Shown piece by piece: positions 1 through 12,581 of a stretch of 64,000 nucleotides of DNA (within the stretch, counting starts at the first letter, position 1; each line of letters opens with the position of its first letter). Below the pieces are notes generated by a model that worked only from the letters and a program-made list of their open reading frames with translations, did no database searches and was not told the DNA's origin. Source of the DNA: Terebella lapidaria. Its lineage: Eukaryota > Annelida > Polychaeta > Terebellida > Terebellidae. The stretch covers positions 30,312,481 through 30,376,480 of the forward strand of contig OX424561.1 of assembly GCA_949152475.1 (NCBI GenBank), written 5' to 3'. The position numbers and the translations under genes are program-made.

Positions 1-2300
1 GATATGAAGATTTCAACATAACATAAGGGACATTTTTAACATAATACTGTTCACTCCTCAAATGTATTATAAGCAGTTTCGCCACTCGGTTGAAGTGGCA
101 TATTCGGTTTTTGTTTTTTTCCGGTTGAAAATTGATCAATAGCTGTTCCCAGTGCAGCTGCATGGTGCAAGAGTTCTGGTGCGCACATGAATGTGTCTAA
201 ATTTGACATTGAAAAACGTATTTTTAAAATGGTTTCGTACAGAACGATCCCCACGCAGTGATGCTAAAGTAACAAAAAGCGCTGAAAAAATATATAAAAC
301 ACACCATCCAATCACTTAAACCTTGTATATGTATGGTAATATTATAGTAATTAAACCCAAAATATTCAATTTGATAATTTTGTTTCGCAAATAACGACAA
401 TATATGGAAATTCATTTCTTTATTTATGTTAACGCAGATGTAAACAATTCGTTCACATCGTGCGTTTTTTGGTATGTTCAAACTCCACTGCGTATTTTGG
501 AGGTTGTAACGGTGCTATATCATCATAAAAAAAGCTAGCAAGAACGAATTTCAGAAACGGATATTCCACTTCAACCTTCGCATGAAACTAGGTACACTAG
601 GATGTACCTTGCATCGCGTACATACTTCCTAGGTGACGCCTCATTCACGTCTTAAAATAAGTTGTACATGTATGCCCATTTCAGCCCATGTAGCGCAGCT
701 TACTATTTCTTCTAAATTCAATGAAGATTAAGAATGTACCAGATTAAATTAAATATGGTATACATTCAGTGGGTGAGTAGTATTAACAGAGTAAGATGCG
801 CTACTTGGGCCATAATTTCACCAAATGTACTATACATGTAGGAACAACTTACACACATTGCTATCATGACGCCAGTGTTCCTTTTGTTAAAATAATACTG
901 GGTTCTATTCCGCTCTCACAATTACCTAATACCAGGGTTTTTCATGGCATCATCGAATGTTCGTGGTATTGGTGGTAATAGGTTGGTATCCTACCACTGG
1001 GGTGTTGAAACTGTTGATGGACCATACAACCCCACAGTTAATGTGCTGGGACCAATCTGGAGTCTATTGCCACCATGAAAAAGATTTAACGTTTTTAGTC
1101 CAGTACACAGTCCCTTCCCTGATAACAATATTACCCACCAAGTTGTTTCTTTCGATGGTTCCCGTCCTCAATCTGGCTTTGTGCAGTTTATTCTCCGCTG
1201 TGTATCACATAAATTATTCACCACTGCACAAAACGTACCGATGCCCACACAGAGAGTCACACGGCGCGTACGTGGGTGTTTTCATCTGCATTATGTTGAT
1301 AGTAATTAATCCAGCTGGCTTTCACTTGACAATCAGATGGATTTCTTTGACTTTGATACCACATATAATTGTATATCGGGGATTTGGCAAACTTTAGGCT
1401 CGAAATGTGGAGAGGGTTCGCCCAGTTGGTTGTTTCTGATATATTTCCAACTAAAACATGCTTATAAATCAAAATTTGGATTTGTGTGGTTGTTTGTTTC
1501 TAATATGTGCCTGGTCGATAGTGTGTATCAGAATATATTGTCTGTCATTTGTCTGTGATTTTCACATGGCTTTGACTTTGATACTTTAGTATCACTCGGA
1601 TTTGACTACTCAAATTCGCTGATATTGTAAAATTCGTCCATGGATTCGGTCTTGATTTATGAATTTGTCTGTTTGTCGGTATCCATTTCTACTTTTGTAC
1701 TGTATTTCCTTCACTGCAATACTATGCCAGTAAATACCAATTCAAAGGATCGCATGCGAGGCATAAAATGTTCCAGATTCTTTTAGATCTTATGTATTCA
1801 TCAACTGGAATGATCTAGGTGATTTAGTGGAATTGGTTCAGGCAACGTGTTCGTTTCACAGAAAATCAAATCACATGTTACATGAAAATCGAATGTTGCA
1901 GTTATATCATAAGATTCATTTAAAATTACTTTCCTGAACGAAAGATATCGTTACCTATTTTTGCAAATGGAAAACTAAAGATTGTTTGTTGTCAGTGACA
2001 CCAGAATCTTTAGTTCACATTTTCTACTTATATTGTAAGATTACGATATTTAGTCGAGATTCGACATTGTTCGACATCAGACATTCACTAGTTTAAACAG
2101 TTCCGACCCGAGTTTCGAGCAGTGTGACCAGTTCTTCAAAAATATGTTGAAAGCTTCACGAAGCCACAATTTGCTTTTGGCTTATATTATTGTTTTCATA
2201 ATTCTCAAATAAGTACATGAATGTATAAGGACTCTCATTGACACCGGAACAGGTGGGTTCCATTTAAGGATGGTGATGAAACGTGGTAGCTAGTTTGTTG
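1..2300. repeat. Large mosaic dispersed repeat, copy at left edge
   Basis: This stretch matches other parts of the window along most of its length. Positions 1-110 resemble 5,430-5,520, 28,760-28,850 and 31,600-31,680. Positions 540-1,000 resemble 28,860-29,120. Positions 1,000-1,560 resemble 29,756-30,250, and 1,735-2,300 resemble 30,330-30,910. The matches are clear by eye but carry many substitutions and small indels, so the copies are old. Open frames here (for example 957-1,397) are not kept in frame between copies, which argues against coding. The family is not recognised and its left end lies outside the window. Confidence 0.7.
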
Positions 2301-3182
2301 AATCAGAAATACATAAGAGAGAGAAATGTACAGCTCTGTTGCACTGATAATGCTGACTGATCTTTACTGCACTGTAACTCGGCATCCCACAGTCCGATTT
2401 GCATGTTTGGACTTAAATGTACGTATTTAAGTCAGTTAAATGTATTCAGAAAAGCAGTCACCAGATGTCAGCATATGCACCCCCTATCTGTCCAAAACAC
2501 ATTTTTTCTGCCTGCCCCTGGTATCCGTCTGACACTGGATCAGTTCTCTCTATCTCCAGTAGGAGACAGCACTGGTGATCATTTGCGGCAGTGTTTACAG
2601 CAGCCTACATCCCCTCTCCATTCTGACCCCCTGTCGGGGATCAGATCACTGGCGAGTTTGGTCGTAATCCCGGCGGGCAAGGAGCAGTGATATTTTGCGA
2701 GGGAGGTGAAGGGAGTGCAGACGGTGGTACGTGTTGTGACCGCGTGCAGTTGTGAAGGGAATTTATACTACACAAATTGTGGTTCTTAGCTACATGTATG
2801 AACCCTCTTTCCCGCTAAATGCCACGGTGTCTCAACGAACGAGATTTATTGCTGTAAGACCCGTTTATAGTGTTTGTTTTGTTTGGTTTTTTCATTAGGG
2901 CTCTAGCATTAGTACCATGTTACCGAAAATACATTTCTCCTGTTATAAACTCGAAAAAATGAGATGAAGTATGACCAGCATTTTTCAAAAACAGGCTTTC
3001 AGTTAACTTTATCTACCTTGAGCATATTTTGTGGAAAAATACAGGAGGCAAAAATGTTGTGTATATGTTTCTCTGCTGCAGCGGACGATATAAGAACATG
3101 AACAATGAAACAATATATTATTCAAAATACTGAATCAGAAGGCATATTAAACTGTTTCTCAAGTCGTGAACACGTTTGGTTC
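2301..3182. other. No gene recognised
   Basis: A 95-codon frame at 2,403-2,690 has no recognised domain and no convincing splice context. No paired repeat within the window was noticed for 2,300-2,900. The last six bases, TGGTTC, are the left target-site duplication of the next element. Confidence 0.4.
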
Positions 3183-4319
3183 TACGGAAGCCCGTAGAGG
3201 CCAGATAATGAAAGGTGTGAAAATATATTTATCTGGCGGCCACCACATGATTATCTTGCGGCCGCCACTTAATTATCTGGCGGCCGCCACTTAATTTTCT
3301 GGTGGCCGCCACTTAATTATCTGCCGGCCGCCACTTAATTATCTGTAGGCCGTGGCTTGAAATATGAGGAGATTCTTGTAAAGCAATATACATATAGCTA
3401 ATTAGGCCCTAGTATCCAAATAGAAGTCTTGACATACTGTATTAATGACAATACTGTTTTTAATGAGACAATGTTATATGGGAAATGGGGGGGGGGGGGG
3501 TTGTTGATATGCAAATTATTCAACAAAACTTAAACATTCACACTTAGCATTATATAGGGATCATCAATGAATTCAAGTTATTTGTTGTGGCCATGGCAAC
3601 TGGGCCCTCTGCAATTATGGTTGCTACCATCGATATATAGGTTAAAGGGATATGTGAACAAATACAAACAGTGCATATTCGATGGTGGTGACAAATATTC
3701 GTCAAATTATCTGATTAATATTGTGTGTTCCTTTTTTTCTTTGTTTTTTCCCCTATGGATTATGTATTGAAAGTTGCCCTACGGTCCATAATACCAATCA
3801 TGAAAATATGTACATTTCATCCCCAAAACAAATAATCGTTAAATTTATTGAGGCATTCTTGGACCATATATGTTACAATATAAATCGGCCTTGACCGATC
3901 AGAGTCAGTTTGCATCTGACTAACGCGCACCACTCCTATGGGAGTTTTCGAACGGGGGGGGGGGGAGGTAGGAGAAGATTTTTAACATGGTAGAAAATTT
4001 TAATTCCCGGGTTAGTAACTTGATAATATCGACTTAGTATATCGATATTGTATCTCAAATGAAATGTAAATTTTATTTTAATAAAATGAATTTCTATGGA
4101 TTGACCAAAATGCTGTGTTAAAGGACTAAATAAGTGGCGGCCGCCAGATAACTATGTGTCGGCCGCCAGATAATTAAGTGGCGGCCGACAGATAATTATG
4201 TGGCGGCCGCCAGATATTTAAATGGCGGCCGCCAAATCATTAAGTGGCGGCCGCCAGATCATTAAGTGGCAGCCCCCACTCAAATATATTTTCACACCTG
4301 GCACTAACGGTATTCCGTA
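3183..4319. mobile_element. Non-autonomous DNA transposon with 22-bp GC-rich subterminal arrays
   Basis: The element is bounded by related inverted ends (TACGGAA... at the left, ...TTCCGTA at the right). It is flanked by direct copies of TGGTTC at 3,177-3,182 and 4,320-4,325, which read as a target-site duplication. Inside each end is a shared inverted AGGTGTGAAAATATATTT. Next to that are arrays of a unit of about 22 bp centred on GGCGGCCGCC: about five to six units at 3,229-3,352 and about seven at 4,130-4,275, in inverted orientation. The middle holds a G-run near 3,487 and another near 3,954 and no transposase frame. The superfamily is not assigned; a six-base duplication with long subterminal arrays is unusual. 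Confidence 0.75.
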
Positions 4320-4367
4320 TGGTTCCATCTAATGTTTGTGTTAGGCATACCGAACTCTGCAGAAAAA

Positions 4368-4825
4368 TCAAGATCAAGCACTTTCCAAACAAATTGAATG
4401 GACAAGTTTCCTGACGGATATATCTGCCAGTCCTGAATACTCCGAGTTGGTTGACAGTAATGAAAATGGAACTCATCGTTTGTGCACAGTGTTGCAAGCA
4501 GTAGGGAAATATGCATTTGTTTTCCTCGAGAAAGACACTGGTATCAGCAGTGTGCCACTCAAACAGATACAAGAACAATCAGATTCTGGACTATTGGTCC
4601 TCGGCAGTGCATGTGTCGGCCAAATGCGAAATCGAGCGAAATACGGGACTTTATTGAAACCTTTGGCACAAATGATAGTCTGCGATAAGAGGTCAATATT
4701 TGTACCGGTTGAGCAAGCTTGTCGAGATGAGGGTGGACTGTATATTTTGCGCAAAGATTTCTCGACAAATGCCTCCGACAATAATTTGCGAATATCGGCA
4801 GACATAGAAAACACGTTGTTACAGT
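4368..4825 (+). CDS. Possible internal exon of an unrecognised gene
   Basis: An open frame of about 150 codons begins after an acceptor-like CTCTGCAG ending near 4,362-4,363 and runs to a donor-like GTGAGT near 4,826. The protein has varied, globular-looking composition. It includes stretches such as GTHRLCTVLQAVGKYAF, VLGSACVGQMRNRAKYG and CRDEGGLYILRKDFS, unlike the low-complexity shadow frames around it. No domain was recognised and no partner exons were found nearby. It could be an exon of a host gene or of an old transposon; it lies just outside the element ending at 4,319. The start is given by the acceptor, not by an ATG. Confidence 0.35.
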
Positions 4826-5239
4826 GAGTAGATATACATATGTCGAAGAGTGTCACGTACATAATCACACACATATAGAAATTGATAATATAATATTTTA
4901 GTGGATAATTATTTGTTTTTATGTGTATTTCAGTGTTGTTATATAGCATTTGAATGTTTATCTTTTAGATGGCCAGGAAAAGTGTTGAAAAACTCCCACA
5001 AAAAACTTCCTATATTTGCGCACTAAATGTTTAATAGAAAATAAAGTTTTGTGCTCCCTGAGAATAAATAGCTATTTCTGTAAATATCCAGTGAAAACTA
5101 CTGCAGCAATTGGAGGCCAGAACCATGATGACACTAACTGCAGTTAGCGCGTCAGTTTACCTGGTGTGAAGTACACCAGTCCCATAAAATTGGAGGATTT
5201 ATGTTCATACGATCGCGTATGCGAGCGCAAATTACTGAT

Positions 5240-5730
5240 AGCCCCACTATGGAACTCCATACTGCTGAACAAAAATCGAGATGACGTGGATAGCATTGTG
5301 ATTTATAGAAATCATTGTGGATAAAAGAACATGACTTCAGAATGTGGACTGAGAGTTTTGACGTCTTTTGTATAATCCTTATTGATAAGGATTTGGTGAA
5401 ACTCGATAATGAGTGTACAAGGCTGATTGATAAGAATATTTAATCATAACATTTTGGGGGCATTTTCAAAACAATACTTTTCATTCCTCAAATGTATTGT
5501 ATAGGCTCTTTCGCCACTCGTTAATATATACTAGTAGTGTTCCTTGCGACCGTGTTATCACAAACATTGATTTCGAGTTTGATCACTGATTCCTATTCGT
5601 AACTCAATGCCTCTGGTTTGCGTTTTACAGGCATGGGTCATCCAGGCCACAGCTTCGAGTGATGATAACATCATTTCATTACTGCTATCATGAAGGATGG
5701 GGTATTACTCGGGCATTTTACGACAGTTTG
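5240..5730. repeat. Mosaic dispersed repeat, second copy (blocks before the tandem duplication)
   Basis: Positions 5,250-5,430 match 28,570-28,780 and 31,380-31,590. Positions 5,430-5,520 match the left edge of the window. Positions 5,550-5,730 match 31,700-31,850 and 35,310-35,420. The order of blocks is the same as at 31,330-31,990, so these are copies of one larger unit. No coding capacity is conserved. The interval 4,826-5,240 before it shows nothing recognisable. Confidence 0.65.
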
Positions 5731-6225
5731 GCTTTGTAACCGAACACTCTATCTCCATAAACCCCCACATAAATGTTTATTATCTAACCTGACCTCCTTG
5801 ATGGTACTCACGTTCTGGAGATATATGACATTTTAAAAAAAATATATAGAATACTTGGTTTGGTTATATTATTCAGATAACATAATATATTCCGCCACAC
5901 ACTTGGTTTGGTTATATTATTCAGATAACATAATATATTTTGCCACACTATGCCATATTCATACTCATGTTCAGTGGACACGCAAACACATAGATGCAAC
6001 ATATTACAGTATCCTTGGAAATTGGGAGGAAGCACGAATCAACATGAATAATGATTATACAAGAACAGTAAATATCAATATATTTTATGTTGAAATGACA
6101 GTGTCATTTGAATCTTTTCAAGACACGAGCATTTGCTTTTGGGTCGAATGAACGTCCAGACAGTTCGTGACTGTCTTGTTAATCGTGATTACAATCTCAC
6201 CCTGAAGTGTTTAATTCTACGAATA

Positions 6226-8464
6226 ATAATAATAATAATAATAATTTATTTTCTATAGCGTAAATCCACAGAGTGCTCTAAAACGCTTTATGTGATGACA
6301 TAGGATATTATGATTACATGGGATAGTATGATTAGACATTAAAATATTCATTGAACAAGTGTGCCTTGATTTGAGACTTGAAAAGTTCTAAATTGGGAGC
6401 AGTTCTTATACTGTGGGGAAGACTATTCCAGAGGCGTGGCCCTGCAACACTGAAGGCACAGGTCTGAACAGCTGATGACCTTGTGAAGGGGATTTGGAGC
6501 AAGGACTGGTCACCGGAACGTAGTCCTCTAGCTGGCTTATATCTGTGGAGGAGTTCATGAAGGTACACCGGGGACTGATTGTTCACTGTCTTGTACACCA
6601 GAGTGAGGATCTTGAATTTGACCCTCTGCTCGACTGGCAGCCAGTGGAGGGATTTGAGCACCGGTGTAATGTGGTCCCTCCTCCCAGTTCCCGTGATCAG
6701 CCTTGCTGCAACGTTCTGGACACGTTGTAACTTGTTAATCAGCACAGAAGGAGCCCCGCACAGGAGAGAGTTACAGTAGTCCAGCTTCGTTGTAATGAAC
6801 GCATGGACTATGCGTTCAAGTGATGGACGGTCCAGGTTCCTCTTGATCTTGAAAATGTTGTGAACATGGGCATAGGCAGATTGACAGACAGCTTGCACGT
6901 GCGCCTGCATGGACGTTGTGGAGTCCATCACGACACCAATGTTTCGAGCGCGGGAAGATGGAGCAACATGATGATCACCGATGTGGATGGACGGAGGTAC
7001 TCTGGTGTGTGCAGATGACTTGGAAGAGATCATGAGAAACTCAGTCTTGTCACTGTTCATCTTTAGTTGGTGTTCTATCATCCACTGTTGTACAGATGCA
7101 ATACATTTCTCGATTTCGACAACAGCACAGTCAATTTCCTTGGGCTTGCATGTAAACTAGATCTGGGTGTCGTCTGCGTACAGGTGATAACTTGTGTTTA
7201 GCTGTCGTAGGAGCTGTCCTAGAGATGCCGTGTAGATAGTAAAGAGGACCGGTCCTAAGATCGATCCCTGAGGCACCCCACAGTCCAAGGACATGGGATC
7301 AGACCTTGCCCCTTGGATTTGGATAGTCTGCTGGCGACTTTCCAGGTAGGACACGAACCACTGCAGCATGGTGCCGCCGATACCAAGATGCTGAAGTGTG
7401 CTGGCAAGGAGCTGATGACTGACCGTGTCAAAAGCGGCCGATAAGTCCAAAAGGATGAGTAGAACTACTTTCTGCTGGGCCACAGCACACACAATGTAAT
7501 TCCGGACACGGACAAGTGCAGTCTCGGTACTATGTCCCTGTCTGTATGCCGACTGGCAAGGTTCGAGTAGGTTGTGATCCTCCAGGTATGTGCTGAGTTG
7601 TGAGACTACAACCTTTTCAAGGACCTTGGAGACAAATGCCAAATTTGATACTGGGCGGAAATTCTTCAGTATGTTGACATCGAGCGATGGTTTTTTTAAC
7701 AGTGGTGTGACAAGTGCTTCCTTGTAACGTGAAGGGAACACGCCACTCAGAAGAGATGCATTGACAATTGCTGTGATCACTGGACCCACTTGATCCAGGA
7801 CTGACTTCACCATTGAAGTCGGCATCGGATCGAGGTCACAGGTCTTGCTTGCCATCGATGTTACTGTTTTTGTAAGTGAGCCAGTCGTGATTGCTTCAAA
7901 ACTTGATATTATACTTGTGGATGGTAGGGATATAAGATCTTCTGTGCCTGGCTGTCGTTGGATGGTATTTCTGATGTTGACGACTTTCTCCACGAAGAAC
8001 TCCCCGAACAGTGTACATAGTTCCAGTGGAGACTTGTTTGCTGGGAGGTCTTGGGTCTTCTCTTTGCCCAGCAGAGTGTTGACCACGGAAAACAAGCGTT
8101 TGGTGTCGCCCTGATTCTCATCAATGACAGCCTTGTAGTGCGCCTGTTTTGCAAGGTCAATGAGTCTGTTCACTATGTCCCTTTTGGCCATATACATCTC
8201 TCTATGGACGGTAAGACCTGTCTTTCGCCAGAGCCTCTCGACCTGTCTCCGATGCTGTTTTGCTTCCCGTATGTTGCTGTCGTACCAATCAGCCTCAGGT
8301 CTGACTGTGATGTTCTTGGTTTTGAGTGGTGCTAGAGTGTCAATTACTTTCCTCAGTTCTGTGTCGTACAGTAGTGTGAGTTCATCCAAAGACAGATGTG
8401 ACAAGTTGGATGAACACAAAGCAGAATTCTCAATCGCTGACGTCAGCATTTCACTTATACGTCA
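6226..8464 (-). mobile_element. L2/CR1-clade LINE, 5'-truncated, one in-frame stop
   Basis: On the - strand one frame runs from 8,449 to 6,332 with a single in-frame TAG at 7,157-7,159. Upstream of the stop is a linker and reverse transcriptase with NFRPVSN, DLSAAFDTV, CGVPQGSILGPVLF and the catalytic YADD just before the stop. Downstream, 6,332-7,081 encodes the thumb and C-terminal region (KMNSDKTEFL..., AARLITG, LHWLPV). The endonuclease and ORF1 are missing, so the copy is 5'-truncated. The 3' end has the short GCTATAGAAAATAAATTATT tail followed by a (TTA)n run, as in L2-type LINEs. GAATA flanks it on both sides, and the right tandem copy has the empty site near 18,460. Low divergence of the frame suggests a fairly recent insertion. 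Confidence 0.9.
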
Positions 8465-8975
8465 GAATAAGTCCAAGTTCTGAGATTATACTACCTTCCA
8501 TATACAGGGTTGGCTAATAAAAAGGGTCCAGAAAGCGATATGCATGTATAATATTTAGTCCAGATATACAGATAATACCAAGAGTAAAACTCTCTTTAAC
8601 ATTAAAAGATTTTCATTATGGCTTAATACACTAGCCATTTCCCTGTAATACTTTCATCATGGCAAATTTCAGTGTTTCAGGACAGATATGGCTCGTTGAA
8701 CATTATTTCAAAAGTAAAGAAAGGAAGTATGAACCATCATGTGTGAACCATCAATTGTCACAACACAATATGATTTTGAAAATCATTCCCATAAAGGCAT
8801 CATAAAACCGAAATGTGTTCAAATTGTGCGGAGATTTCGGTATACTGGGTGCTTTGACTAATCAGGACACCGGTCGTGCAGGTTGACAAATAATTATGAG
8901 GATCTGTCAAGACACTGGTCATCTTTATCATATTTATTGACCATTCATCACTGATGATGTTGTTTGACATTTCCA

Positions 8976-9171
8976 TTTTGACCTCCTGATTGCCATTTAC
9001 GTTTGACCTCCTGATGGCCATTTACGGGGGTTCATGAGTTTCCCTGTCATTTTTGTTTTCTCTCACTTCGTATGCCTGATATGACTTTCTGTCCCCGGAC
9101 TATGAGATTGGATAACGGACCCTGTTTTGTTTGCTCGGAATACTTGATACTGGGTATTGATTCCACGTCTA
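8976..9171. mobile_element. Short retroelement 3' tail, same family as 29,131-29,750
   Basis: About 200 bp present in the left tandem copy and absent from the right copy near 19,037. It is flanked by TTCCA at 8,971-8,975 and 9,172-9,176. It matches 29,560-29,745, where the same tail follows a reverse-transcriptase-like fossil. It is therefore read as a severely 5'-truncated insertion of that family. The first 50 bp hold a 26-bp duplication around CCTCCTGATNGCCATTTACG. Confidence 0.7.
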
Positions 9172-9829
9172 TTCCAACAAACATTTGAATTATTTTAATA
9201 TTAATTAATTAATTATAATTCACGTAACGAGTTCATGTGAGATTGGTCTCGCTCAAGTTGTCAGCTGCGATAATTTACGTTGTAGGACACATCTATTTAG
9301 GATATATATTTTCTCCGAAATAGGCTGCTGCTTGAACGACGACGAAACAACCCACATGAACATGAGAGCGTCAATTAGGGAATCTGCCAGTCGTGATTAG
9401 TATTCTTCGTCTGGATGGTACCCGGCCGGTTCTTCAATGACGATACTTGATGCCGAATTGGTCTGATGATTCTCCCTGTCAACCCATTATGGATACGAAG
9501 TACTTAAACATTAGAAGAGTTTCTGCTTTGGCGGTATTGAGTGCTTACTTGGATCGAACCAGTCCACCAACTTGTTTATATGTACTAGATTTACACCCTA
9601 ATATGGAATATCGACTGTATCCAGGGTTGCATTATCACTCGTAAAATTGATACTCAAACGGTAGTGTAAGTGTTACAAGCACCCAGACTTGACCAGTGTG
9701 ATATGCAGGTTTGTTTCCCATTATCCAAGATGGAATTTTACTGCGATCAATACAAAATAGCCTTGTCAAAATTGAATCATAGCGGTACTGATTCTCAGAA
9801 CAAAAATGAAACACTCCATCATGAGTTAA

Positions 9830-10284
9830 AGCAGCTGCCTTCGAAACCAGTCAATATTTTTTGAAAACTATATTTCATATTAAACATGCTAATCTAACTG
9901 AATGAAACATACATCAAATGTATTGAAAATAACCAGTCCTCAGGGAAATTTTGCTCATTTGAACAGGCGGTTCTCACATAAATATAGGAACTGTATCCAT
10001 CACACGCAAATGTAAACAAAGCATAGAAATGCGAGATAGACTGACAATTCCACGCACATCATGGTGTATCACTGATTATTTTCTCGCAACTACACTATAT
10101 ATGCACATACGAACTTGAAAATGTACTCGATGTGGACTTTTAAGCGTGATTTGAGCATTTGTTTACATTCAGGTTTGATGGATACACTTCGTTTGTTTAT
10201 TCACAAAACCGGTACAAAATGGGCACTAAAACGGATGAAAATTGGTTTTGAAAAAAATATTGCATACATTCGAAGGCAGCAGCT
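9830..10284. mobile_element. Short TTAA-flanked MITE
   Basis: A 455-bp element bounded by inverted repeats (AGCAGCTGCCTTCGAA at the left, TTCGAAGGCAGCAGCT at the right) and flanked by TTAA at 9,826-9,829 and 10,285-10,288. The similarity of the ends extends about 40 bp inward. A TTAA duplication is the hallmark of piggyBac- and Kolobok-type transposition. There is no transposase frame. The right tandem copy has a single TTAA at this place (about 19,696-19,699). Confidence 0.75.
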
Positions 10285-10659
10285 TTAAGATGCAGTGAGA
10301 CCCACCATCTTGGAAGCCATTTTTTGCTCAGGGCAGAACCGCACCAAAAAGGAGTCATTTGTTATGAATTATTGAGTAATACTAGGTCTAAAATTTCAGG
10401 TTGTGGTAGCAGATTAGTCAGTTCTCAACATTTAAAAAATATGTTGGTAACCCATGTTGGTCTGGATCCATCCGGATCAAAACCCAATTTTACGCGTAGC
10501 GGTTCTCAAACTGAGTGAAGACAGGTCCCTAGGGACCTCAGTGTTTAGAAAGTTATATCTGTGTAATATTCGAGCCGAGCCTTACATTTTTGACTTTCTC
10601 TATAGGTACGTGAGAAATTGTCATCGTTCTCACTGCATTTTCAAGAAAACCGCCATTTT

Positions 10660-12581
10660 AGGTTACCGGACCTTTGGTCCGATAACCTATTGCCATGGCG
10701 TTGCGTCCGGCGTCCGTCGTCCGTCGTCCGTCCGTCCGTCCGTTCACATTTTTATCTTTAAAGTTTATGATGGAATATTTCTGAAATTTTGCACAAAAAT
10801 ACCTAAAAATATTTCCAAGGAAGGTTTTTTTTAGTTTTTTGATTTTCCAATTTTTTTCAAAATGGCGGCCGTTTTCGTCGAAAAATGGCCAATTTTGGAC
10901 TTTGACAGTCATTTTCTCAAAATCTTATCAGTAACTTTTTTTCTTATTGATGCATAACACTCCTCTTATGTGCCCCTGTGACATGTATAAATTTCGTTGC
11001 CCTTGAATCGCTCGAAGTGGGCCATTTTGGGCCCAAACTCGGCCCAAATGGGACTCTCCCATGTTAAATTCTCCTATGCTTTATAATGGGACACAATTAA
11101 GCCTAATATCTCACTTAATATTGAGATTAGAGACTAGGAATCAATTGTGCACATATAGGAAATGATATATCCTGAATATTCTGGTGACCTTGAATTTGAC
11201 CTCTGACCTCGGTTTCAAGGTCAGAGGGCCATTTTCGTCGAAAAATGGCAAATTTTGGACTTTGACGGTCGTTTTCTCAGAATCCGTTCAGTAACTATTT
11301 TTCTTATCAATGCATAACACTCCTCATATGTACCCCTGTGACACGTATAAATTTCGTTGCCCTTGAATCGCTCGAGGTAGGCCATTTTGGGCCCAAACTC
11401 GGCCCAAATGGGACTTTCCCATGTTAAATTCTCCTATGCTTTACAATGGGACACATTAAGCCTAATATCTCACTTATTATTGAGATTAGAGACTAGGAAT
11501 CAATTGTGCACATATAGGAAATGATATATGCTGAATATTCTCAGGGTCTTGAATTTGACCTCTGACCTCGGTTTCAAGGTCAGAGCACAAAATGTCTAAT
11601 ATCTTGCTTATTAACGACTTTACAGCTTAGGAACCAATTGTGGACATATAGGAAATGATATATGCCGAATATTCTGATGACCTTGAATTTGACCTTTGAC
11701 CTCATTTTCAAGGTCACACCACAGAATGGCTAATATCTCCCTTATTATCGATTTTACAGCTTAGGGATCAATTGTGGACATATAGGAAATGATATATGCT
11801 GAATATTCTCGTGACCTTGAATTTGACTTCTGACCTCAGTTTCAAGGTCAGAGCACAAAATGGCTAACATCTTGCTTATTATTGACTTTACAGTGTAGGA
11901 ATCAATTATGAACTTATAGGAAATGATATATGCAGATTATTGTCATGACCTTGAATTTGACCTTTGACCTCCTTTTCAAGATCGCAGGACAAAATAGCTA
12001 ATATCTCGCTTATTATCAATTTTACAGCTTAGGAATCAATTATGAACATATAGGAAATGATATATGCTGAATATTGCTATGACCTTGGATTTGACCTTTG
12101 ACCTCATTTTCAAGGTCAGAGAACGAAATGGGTAATATCTCGCTTTTTATCGACTTTACAGCTTAGCAATCAATTGGGGACATATAGAAAATGATATAGT
12201 CTGAACATTGTCATGACCTTGAACTTCACCTTTGACCTAATTTCCAAGGTCACAGGACAAAATGGCTAATGGCTTGCTCATTATGGACTTTACAGCTTAG
12301 GAATCAATTATGAACATATAGGAAATGATATATGCTGAATATTGCTATGACCTTGAATTCGACCTTTGACCTCATTTTCAAGGTCACAGGACATAATGGC
12401 TAATATCTCGCTTATTATTGACTTGACAGCTTAGGAATTAATTGTGGACATACTAGAAATGACATATGCCGAATATTATCGTGTCCTTGAATTGACCAAT
12501 GACGTTTTTTAAAGGTCACGGGACAAAATACTAATATCTAAAATATATATTGTCCGGTAACCTTTCTTAGCCCTTGGGCTA
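10660..12581 (+). mobile_element. Helentron/HINE-like non-autonomous element with 133-bp internal repeats
   Basis: The left end is a hairpin (AGGTTACCGGACC ... GGTCCGATAACCT) followed by a GTCCGTC-rich run. The right end has GTCCGGTAACCT and the small palindrome TTAGCCCTTGGGCTAA before a T-run. Between about 11,160 and 12,540 are about nine degenerate tandem units, eight of them spaced about 133 bp, each with GACCTTGAATTTGACC followed by TTTCAAGGTCA. Terminal hairpins, a central tandem repeat and insertion beside T-runs fit the Helentron-associated (DINE-1/HINE) class, but no Rep/helicase is present and the assignment is inference. Relatives lie at 14,849-15,957, 36,396-36,429, 48,302-49,237 and 60,032-60,418. 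Confidence 0.6.

Noticed and set aside
957-1397. 146-codon frame at the left edge
   Set aside because: Other copies of the same repeat (for example 29,756-30,250) do not keep the frame, so it is chance.
4240-4949. Minus-strand frames overlapping the orphan exon
   Set aside because: They run through transposon ends and the opposite strand of a better-looking frame, with no domain or splice support.
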